DNA of 64,000 nucleotides from Strobilurus pachycystidiatus. Taxonomy: Eukaryota; Basidiomycota; Agaricomycetes; Agaricales; Physalacriaceae. A program made the position numbers and the translations under genes. The notes below the pieces were generated by a model. It did no database searches. It was not told the origin of the DNA and saw nothing but the letters and a program-made list of their open reading frames with translations. This document shows positions 56,661-64,000 of the stretch, one piece after another (the stretch's first letter is position 1; every line of letters begins with the position of its first letter). The DNA is taken from contig JAHLMK010000004.1 in the NCBI GenBank assembly GCA_019915135.1, positions 1,488,001 through 1,552,000 on the forward strand, read 5' to 3'.

Positions 56661-58538
56661 TCAACAAACATTCCTGATCGTTACAAGCTCCGTCTCCGTC
56701 AAGCACACAATGACTCGACTGCCATCTCCCAGCTCGACAGACGAAACGCCCAACAGCGCTCCACCGAGTCCATTGCCCACCTGCAACACGGACTGCTTCG
56801 CCCACATCTCCTTGGGAGACGACGATCGGTAGATGTATACATTCCCTCCTCGGTGCTGTGCACCACTCTCAAAGGCAAGCACCGTGTCGGCGGTATGGTA
56901 GACAAAACGTGTGTCCTGTTTGGACGCCAGAACAAAAGCAAGAGCGAAGAACGAGCACGTATGCGTCCAAGATAGGTCCTCCCCTAAAGAGATTACGAGC
57001 CCGTCAAGGTTCTCCTTCACGACAAGGGAAGGAGGCGTCAAATTGGTGCCAGGTAAGGGTGTGGAAAGAAGACGCAGAGGATACTGTTCTGCATCGGTCC
57101 CCTGAGACCCATCTACGGACGCAACGGTGGTAAACACCACCTTGCCCACCGAAGCATCCACCTCTTCGTCCATCTCTCCTTCTGCTAGACTTGGCACCCC
57201 TTTTCCCAGTCCAAGACCACTGAGATCTTCCCCCTCACGGAGGGAGGCAGTGTACTTTTCCAACGATTCTCTGACTTTGTGCAACTCGGAGGGATCGACA
57301 GTCTCTGGGACCTCCTCCTCACCATTCGTCGCCGCCGCGGCGAATACCTGCATCCATTTGGTGTCTTCGTGCTGCTTTTCGAGGTGAAGAGTAAGCAGGC
57401 CAAAGGCATGGTCTGCCGCGCGATCCCAGGTCCATACGCTGGAGGATGAGTCGATCGGTGCCCATAGGGCTTTGCTGTCGTAGGTCGGGAATGCGAAGCC
57501 CTCCGGTGCTTGGCCTTCGACGCGAAGAGAGATGGAGCGAGGGAGGAACGCGACGTGGATATTGGACTGTACGGTTGTGGCGGGAAGAGGGAACGCGACT
57601 GTTAAAGAGTCTGAGGTCTGATACCAGGAGTATGGAGGCGGAGCTGCCTCCTTAGTATCCAAGTTTTCATTTGCGCGGGGGATAGGTACCATTTCTTCAG
57701 GAGATGGGTCGTATGATGGAAGGAGGGCGGCATTCATGGTACGGTACTTCGACGCACCAAGTAGGACATGAGCTCGTTGCTCGGAATGGTAGAAGACATT
57801 CAACGGCACGTCCTCTCCGCGTCGCTGCCATGCAACACTCATTGTTGGAATATCGTTGGTCGATGACAAGTCAAAGCGAAGACCCCAAATGTCGAAGTCG
57901 ACGTGGACATGCTTGGACGTGGTCGCTTCATGGGGTTCGTAATTTCGCGAAGACAATACTACAGCGGCGCAGTCCGGAGACACAGTATCAGCAGAGTGTA
58001 CGCGGAATGGGACATCGAGGGATCCAGGGAGCTGGTAGGAAGAGACAAGCTTGTAAGGACCAGTCTCCGATGTTTCCAGCAGGTATAGCGACCCATGCCC
58101 ATCGGAGAGAAAGAGCGCTGAAGGCGACAAGAAGGCCGCGGATGGGTATTCCCTCTGCTTGCCAGCGACGGCGGATGTCTGCAGCGGCCTCGGGATATCG
58201 AATACAACGCGCAGAGAGACAGCCTAGTGGTCCTCGATGAAAACTGACATCGACCGGGCTGGAAAAGACCTGCTCACCGGTTCCAAGTCAATGGCAATGA
58301 GATTGAAATCGGCATCCACATACACTGCTTGTTTCCCGAGGCTCGCCAGGTGGTTGTGCGATATCCTGCTCTGCACCTCTTTGAATGTCAGCAGAGGTGT
58401 GCTTGACGCCGTGGACTGCGTCGCGGGGTGGTCGGCGAGGCTGCAACGACTAACAACATCCTCTTGCGGTATAATGGACAATTTGTAGCCTTCAAATGAG
58501 GGATTGAGGAGGTCCCGACGCGATGTGAATTGAGACAT
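56661..58538 (-). CDS. NudC domain-containing protein 1-like
   Basis: Exons 58538-58278 and 58223-56661 give about 607 residues. A beta-propeller-like N half surrounds the CS (HSP20-like) domain: PPPYSWYQTSDSLTVAFPLP, then IHVAFLPRSISLRVEGQ. The pattern is that of NudC family proteins, which assist Hsp90 clients and, for NUDCD1, COPI- or dynein-linked complexes. The C half continues with strands such as HTCSFFALAFVLASKQDTRF and ends VIVCLTETELVTIRNVC. The 54-base intron starts GTGAGC and is needed to join IAIDLEP to AVSLRVVFDIPRP. Assignment to NUDCD1 rests on the domain order; the exact orthologue needs a search. Confidence 0.8.
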
Positions 58539-58684
58539 GATGCCCGTTTGGGAAGAGGCGCAAGCTGCCTTTTTTAGCAGAGCCGCAAATGTATCTCTCA
58601 GGTCTATCTCTCAGGTCTACCATGGGCATTAGGCCCGAGCAGCTCTTCTAGTAAGATACAACATACAGAGGAAATACAAAAGAA

Positions 58685-61600
58685 CTATTGCAAAGTATTC
58701 GCCACCAGCTCCAAAATCTCCGTATTACTCTTTCCAGCATTCTTCAAATCCTTCGCAATCGACGGCCACACCAGGCCATGATGCGGATCGTCCTTTGCAC
58801 AGCTCGCACGGACAGCGTTTCGATGCTCCTCCGTCCCATGCTCCCGCTCAAACTTAAGCCACCACCCCCACAGATCCCCATCATCGATCTCCTGCGACGC
58901 TGCAGCGCTAATCGCCCGCTCGAACCACTGCCGCGCCTTCTCGATCTTGCGCTCAGCCCAGAAGAGCCGCGCGACGGTGTTGATAATGGTGGGATGTGAC
59001 TCTGTCTTCTTCATCGCATCCGTCGCGCGTGTCTTTCGTGTCGGTCGAGGTTCGCTCATGATCTGCATGCGCCAGAGCATACCCGATGTAGGACATTCCT
59101 GAAGAGCCCGTGCAAGCATCGCCTTGGCTTGTACAGGCGCACTGGAACGTTCCTCCACACCTATTGCCTCCGCCCAGAGCAGCTCATTCTTCGGATTCCC
59201 TTGCCGTGCCTTCTCAAGAAGCGCACGAGACTTGATACTCCTCCCATCAGCTTCCTCGAGACGACTGGCAAGTATCCACAAGGCAGGCTCTCTCGGACAT
59301 GCTTTGCACCCAGAGGTGTAAGCCCCTCGGGCGGCGGGATACTCGTTGCGGGATTGGTGTATCTGGCCTTGAATCATATAGAGTTTTGCGAACCGAGGGA
59401 ATTTGGCGATGGCGGCCGTTAGAATCTTGAGTGCTTCGTCTGGTTGCCCTTGCTGGCGCTCGAAAACGGCAGATTTCATCCATATCTATAACAGACAATC
59501 AGCGACTCAAAGCAGGAGAAAAGACGATAAACTTACGCGCTCAGTGTTCGAGATTTCTCTGGCACGCGCCAATAATTGCCGTGCAGCATGCGATTCGTGA
59601 TTCTCCGCCTCGAGCTTGATAGCGGCCAGCCAAATTTTCTCGCTTTCCTGATTCGCCACGAATGCTCTTTCCAACACCTCTCGCGCGGCCGGTACGTCGC
59701 CCAGGAGCCACTTCTCCTTTGCCCGCATCAACCACAAGTTCTCCGCTTGTGGGCACCGCTCGACGGCTTGACTCAGCACTCTGTCCAAGTCGTCCGGCGA
59801 GCCATGCGACTTTTCTAGCAATGCAGCACGCTCCCATAGGTCCTTCCGATCGGGGTAGACTTTGAGGGCGTACGCAAAGATCGCGCGCGCCGTGTTGATC
59901 GTGCCCTCCTTCTCAGCGGCGTCAGCGTCGCCCTCCCATGTATCGAGCTGGTCCTCTTCTTCCACATCCATGGCCACGGTCGCCTTGATGATTGCCTCGC
60001 ATGTCCTCGTCGAGCCCTGTTTCTCGCAGCTTTTGGCCTCCCCAAGCCACTGATCCCGCGTCAGCAGCACCTGATGCTTGCGCAACTGCTGGACAGCCAT
60101 TTCAATAGTCTTGTCTACAAGCTCCAGTTCTTTGTCGCGTTGCTCCGGGGTCTTGCTTTCGTCGGTGACGGCCAACTGCTCCACAAGACGACCAGCGGCA
60201 ATCCAGATCTCGTGAGACGTCGGGATGGCTTTTCGGGCTTTGTTAAGGACAGCTTTGGCACGTTCGGGAGTTTCGGTACGAGCTAGGGCGAGCCATAGAT
60301 CAACGGACATAGGAATGACCTCGACTGCACGAGATAACAGAGTCCTGGCATCCGTAACAGAAGTCTCCAGACTGACTGTTTCTTTCCAGAGACGAACGGA
60401 GGTTGGAATTTGTTCAAGAGCTACAGAACGGATTCAATTAGAGCACTGTGTAAAGATAGTATAGAAGGCTGACCTTTTCGAAGGACGCGCTTCTTGGCCG
60501 GCAAGTCACCCTCCAAGTCGGCGGCAGTGAGCCAAATCTTGACACTTTGTCCGACATGTTGGACAGCTTCTGCTAGTATGACTTTCGCGTCGTGGTTGTT
60601 CTATATGATAATTAACAGGAGCCTTGAAGATGTACAGCGAACTTACATGTAACCGTGCCGCCTCAATCCAAACATCTTCGCTCTTGGGACATTGTTCGCA
60701 TCCCTGTTTGATGATTTTCCGTGCATGTACCATGCGACCTGCATGCTCTTCAAGATTTGCAGCAGCGATCCATCCCGGAGAATGCTTAGGATTGGACTTT
60801 ATGAGGGACTCAAAGAGCATGCGGGCACGCTTGATGTCTCCAATTTCGGCATTCGACTTGATGTCGACGCTATCCAGAGAGGTAAGGTAGCCTTTGGGGT
60901 CTACAGATGTTGCAGTACCAGAGTTCGTTGCGGCGGCAGAGGCCTGAGGTGGCAATGAGGCTGATGCAGAGGGAAAATGTTGCATAACTGACCTGGTCCA
61001 ATTTGAGTCCAAGTACAGTTTCATTTGCTGCACCAATTTCGAGAAAGTTGGTGAGACCGCCATCAGCAGGGGTTTGAAAGCCGCCATTCTAGAAGAAAGT
61101 TAACAAATGACTACGGTAGGAGTGGCAAAGACTTGCCTGTTGTTGCGTTGGATCGAGAGCATTCTCGTATTCGGTTTTGTTTCTGTCACCGACAAGAACG
61201 CTATCTGGAACAACATAGGTTCGTTCCTCCCTTCGACGCTTCTTCCTGGTGAGATTTCCGACCTCTGGTATGTTTTCCCATTCAGAGTCAGTCACTGCTG
61301 ATAATCCTCGCTTCAAGTCGGCAAACTGCTGTTGGATCTTGGGGCGCTCGGCGCGGTGTCTTGCGAGTTCCAGCTGTTCCTGAGCCTCCCTAGATAGAAA
61401 GGGTAAAATTGGAGGGTGCCAAGAAGTGTGAACTGACCTAGCACGAACCTACGAGCCTTCCGCCGAGCATCCATTGCCTCGTCGACCTTTTCATAAATAC
61501 GGTCCGCCTCCTCGTCGTCTTGTTCGTAGGTTGTTCCAGCAAAGAGGCCATACTCGTTGTCGGGATCTTGGAACTGCTCGGGGTCGACTTCGGCCTCCTC

Positions 61601-61867
61601 GCCTCGCCGTGCTTGCGCCTCGCTACTTTGAGTCAGTACAGATAGATTTCCGAGAACATTGACCACGCACGCAACGGCTTCCGCGGAAGGCCCTTCTCTC
61701 GCAGGTCCAATATCGGACCGGGTGGTGAAACCCGAGGCACTGGTGTTCAATTAGCATTGCGAATGAAGAGATGTAATCAACGCAACGCACCCTCGACCAA
61801 GACCCGCCACATACGACGCCGGCGCCGGCATCGACAGAAAGGCTAATTTGTTGGGTTTTCCCGCCAT
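58685..61867 (-). CDS. PRP6: Pre-mRNA splicing factor Prp6
   Basis: Prp6 bridges the U5 and U4/U6 snRNPs in the tri-snRNP. The gene starts at 61867 (MAGKPNKLAFLSMPAPASYV) and runs through about ten short introns to 58685, giving over 900 residues. The N-terminal PRP1 domain has GLGRGASGFTTRSDIGPARE, NEYGLFAGTTYEQDDEEADR and DEAMDARRKARREAQEQLEL. The HAT/TPR superhelix begins at TSVDPKGYLTSLDS and GDIKRARMLFESLIKSNPKH and repeats with units such as DVWIEAARL, KDLWERAALLEKSHGSPDDL and ALWILASRLEEADGR. It ends NTEILELVANTLQ. Several exons here are interrupted inside HAT repeats, which makes naive reading fragmentary. Confidence 0.94.
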
Positions 61868-62387
61868 TTTGGGCGCGGTAAGAATGGCAAGAAGACAAGG
61901 TCCACGATTTCGTCGTCGTCGCACAAGACGACCAAGCGGGCGGGCTTGCGTCACAGCCAGTCACCAGTCACGCATACCGGATCATCGTACCGGTACCGGC
62001 TTGCTTGGTACACTGATGTCCACAGTGGTGGTGGGCAATCCCCGGTTCGGGCGTGAGATTTGGCACTATTTGGCTAGGCCATCATTCCCCGCCAATTTCT
62101 CGATGATCATGCAATGGCCGGTGCATTTCTGAGCTCACACACGTAGACTATCAGCATTTCTAGGAGACAGATATTGTTCTAATAGCTATATCATCTTTTT
62201 GCTGGCGGGATATTGAAAACCAACATCAGAGTCCTGAGAATGCAAGTAGCACTGTAGGTGATATCGGAAACTACTGCTTTGCAGGTCAAATCCTGCCAGC
62301 AAATCCAAGATCTATGTGCACTCATTACTTTCCTAATTTTTTGTGGTGCAAGGTGCAGCCAATCTCATGATAAATGCACCACGGTGA

Positions 62388-62436
62388 ACGCGTCTGAACG
62401 CGTTAATTGATCGTGACTATCTGTGACTGAACGCGT
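62388..62436. promoter_or_regulatory. Triple ACGCGT cluster
   Basis: ACGCGT at 62388-62393, 62398-62403 and 62431-62436. The first two are 10 bases apart, one helical turn, and both are preceded by TGA. Repeated TGTGACTGA units lie around the third. This looks like an MBF-type (MluI cell-cycle box) element. It is about 520 bases upstream of PRP6 and 1.1 kb upstream of the arrestin-like gene, so its target is unclear. Confidence 0.5.
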
Positions 62437-63443
62437 CTCTGTGACTGAAGGAGGATGTAGAAATGGGTGAGGAGGACAAATTCTGAGGTTTTGAGCCATT
62501 ATATTATCATAAATAGCCAGTATAATGCATGTAGATATGTAACAGAGGGCCAGATTGCGAGGCGTCGTCGTGGATGTAGTCCAAATCGCACTTGCCATCG
62601 AATTCCCGGTAACTCAAACTAACCGGCTGACTAAGCGCTCATGGCCGATCCGAGAATTGCCCACCACCATCCACAGCAGGTCCACAGTCAAGACTGTGCC
62701 TTCAACGTCAACTTGACTCTGACTTGATTCAAGAACTCGGGCGTCGCTTTGCGTTTTAAGATCGATATTTATATCTCATCTGGAGCCCTTTCTCCGTGGA
62801 AAACCTCTGGGCCTTGACTCGGATAACAACTGAAAAGAACTTCTTCACGACGCTGGAGACTATCTGCGCCAGCACAATAAGCTTAGCTGTATCTCCCATG
62901 CTGGTATTCTGGTCTACACCCTCGACTTGACGCTCGCGAAGATCAGGTCAACACTGTTATGTCCGCGTCCCTGCTCTCCCTCCAGCACTCTTCTCACACC
63001 GGGTCAACCGACAGTCGCGTTGGCCTATCACTGCCTATCTCTACGTGTCATCCCATACCTACGAACCTGCCACATTCTCGCTCGACGCCATCTTGGCGCC
63101 GGCACTCAATATATAATAGAGGCCCGCCTCATGTTTTCGTTCCCAGGCTGACAGTTCCAAAAGTTGGTGAGAGACAATAGACTGCTGCTGATGGCCGTGT
63201 GTGGATCCACGCCTCGGAGATCTCGCTCACTCTGGCGCCGTTTACATGCGATACCAAAGGTTTCTGCCGCAGAAAAAGGTATGATGTCGAGCTGAGAGCT
63301 CAGGTCTCAGACACGATGGCAACGTGTTTCACCAGTGCGCCCGCAAACTTTCCGCCGCTAATTGTTCGAAGCCCTGAGTCACAGCACTTAGCACCAGTCC
63401 ACGAAATAAGGCTCGAAACGCTTTTTCTCCTCACCTTGTCTCC

Positions 63444-63451
63444 TCTATAAG
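63444..63451 (+). promoter_or_regulatory. TATA box of arrestin-like gene
   Basis: CTATAAG lies in a pyrimidine-rich stretch about 48 bases before the ATG at 63497. Spacing and context fit a fungal core promoter. Confidence 0.5.
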
Positions 63452-63496
63452 AAGATATGCCTCTCCTTCTCTTCCCTTCACAAATTTCTAGCAACC

Positions 63497-64000
63497 ATGA
63501 GCCAAGTTCCTCATCGCCGCCACAGTACTTCCTCAACGTTGTCGTCCGCCACGGCACTGCCGGAATATTCACGTACTGAGACGCCTGTGCCTCAGTATAT
63601 TCCTCCGCCACGATCTACGACTATTGTTACTCCCCCTCCTACCTTGCACTCATATCCCTTCGAAAAGAAGCCCACTCACTGGGCGACTCTCGAATTCATG
63701 AGCCATGCCAAGAATCCGGACTCGATACCACACCTGTACTCCGGAGACATTCTCGAAGGTGGCGTAAAGCTCTGTCTGAAAGAACCGACAAGGATAAGGA
63801 ATGTGACAGTAACTGTATGTTGACCTCTTATTCGCTTGCTTTAGGACTTACTTGCCCCCAGCTTCGCGGCTCCATCCTCCTTCGAGGAGGCGAAGTCCCG
63901 CAAGAAACGTTTCTCGAAATGTCACTTCTGCTCTATGAAACACAGAACAAGCTATCGGGGACTACTGTGATCCCCTTTGACACGACTGTTCCCACCACTG
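63497..64000 (+). CDS. Arrestin-like protein, N-terminal part (cut by window end)
   Basis: Exons 63497-63814 and 63862 to the window end. The first 50 residues are Ser/Pro-rich. Then come HWATLEFMSHAKNPDSIPHL and YSGDILEGGVKLCLKEPTRI, followed after the intron by RGSILLRGGEVPQETFLEMS. These match the first strands of the arrestin N domain found in fungal alpha-arrestins, which link Nedd4-type ubiquitin ligases to membrane transporters. The C-terminal half, including any PPxY motifs, lies outside the window. Confidence 0.75.

Larger units (their letters stand above)
61868..63496. other. Intergenic between PRP6 and the arrestin-like gene
   Basis: A 1.6 kb gap between divergent genes. It holds a cluster of ACGCGT motifs (see separate entry), a GC-rich PRP6 promoter close to 61870-62000, and a TATA box for the arrestin-like gene. 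No coding region is seen. Confidence 0.45.

Noticed and set aside
1..64000. Biosynthetic gene cluster, transposon or CRISPR
   Set aside because: The monooxygenase, transporter and GST are scattered among housekeeping genes without a backbone synthase. No terminal repeats, transposase, reverse transcriptase or spaced direct repeats were seen.

Overview
The window is nuclear DNA of a filamentous basidiomycete fungus, most likely an agaricomycete. Almost every gene is cut by many introns of about 45-65 bases with GT(A/G)NGT donors, a CTRAY branch site and a YAG acceptor. Intergenic gaps are short. Several gene families are typical of mushroom-forming fungi: DUF6533-type seven-helix proteins, F-box/LRR proteins, and single-pass proteins with a Gly-rich membrane helix followed by KRRR. 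No tRNA, rRNA, transposon or CRISPR array was recognised. Gene models below were assembled by hand from reading frame, splice consensus and family similarity; none rests on transcript data.

Layout. 0.5-6.3 kb: a small mitochondrial membrane protein (-) diverging from POP1 of RNase P/MRP (+), a five-exon 56-residue microgene (-), and a SET-domain protein (+). 6.4-11.2 kb: a tandem pair of DUF6533 membrane proteins (-). 11.9-13.0 kb: an F-box/nucleotidyltransferase-like protein (+). 14.0-16.1 kb: the CDC25 phosphatase (-). 16.4-18.8 kb: a single-pass protein (-) diverging from a seven-helix protein (+). 19.1-22.2 kb: an F-box protein (-) diverging from the KDEL receptor ERD2 (+). 22.6-26.3 kb: a C2H2 factor and a PLK4-like polo-box protein that lacks a kinase domain (both -). 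26.8-29.5 kb: two tandem hemerythrin-like genes (-). 30.0-36.3 kb: an F-box protein (-), ribosomal protein eS19 (+) and the MPS1 checkpoint kinase (+). 37.3-42.1 kb: a flavin monooxygenase (+) and an AKR1-type palmitoyltransferase (-). 43.0-47.1 kb: a membrane protein (+) and a sugar transporter (-). 49.4-52.1 kb: a zinc-finger protein (+) and BUD22 (-). 53.1-56.1 kb: a decayed and an intact copy of the membrane protein and a glutathione transferase (all -). 56.7-61.9 kb: NUDCD1-like and PRP6 (-). 63.5 kb to the end: an arrestin-like gene cut by the window edge.

There is no obvious pathway cluster. Housekeeping functions (RNase P, splicing, ribosome biogenesis, ER retrieval) and cell-cycle functions (CDC25, MPS1, a polo-box protein) are mixed with local duplications of accessory families. 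The most notable points are the kinase-less PLK4-like protein, a 2-nucleotide micro-exon conserved in both DUF6533 copies, the 56-residue microgene, three apparent GC-AG introns and several ACGCGT clusters.
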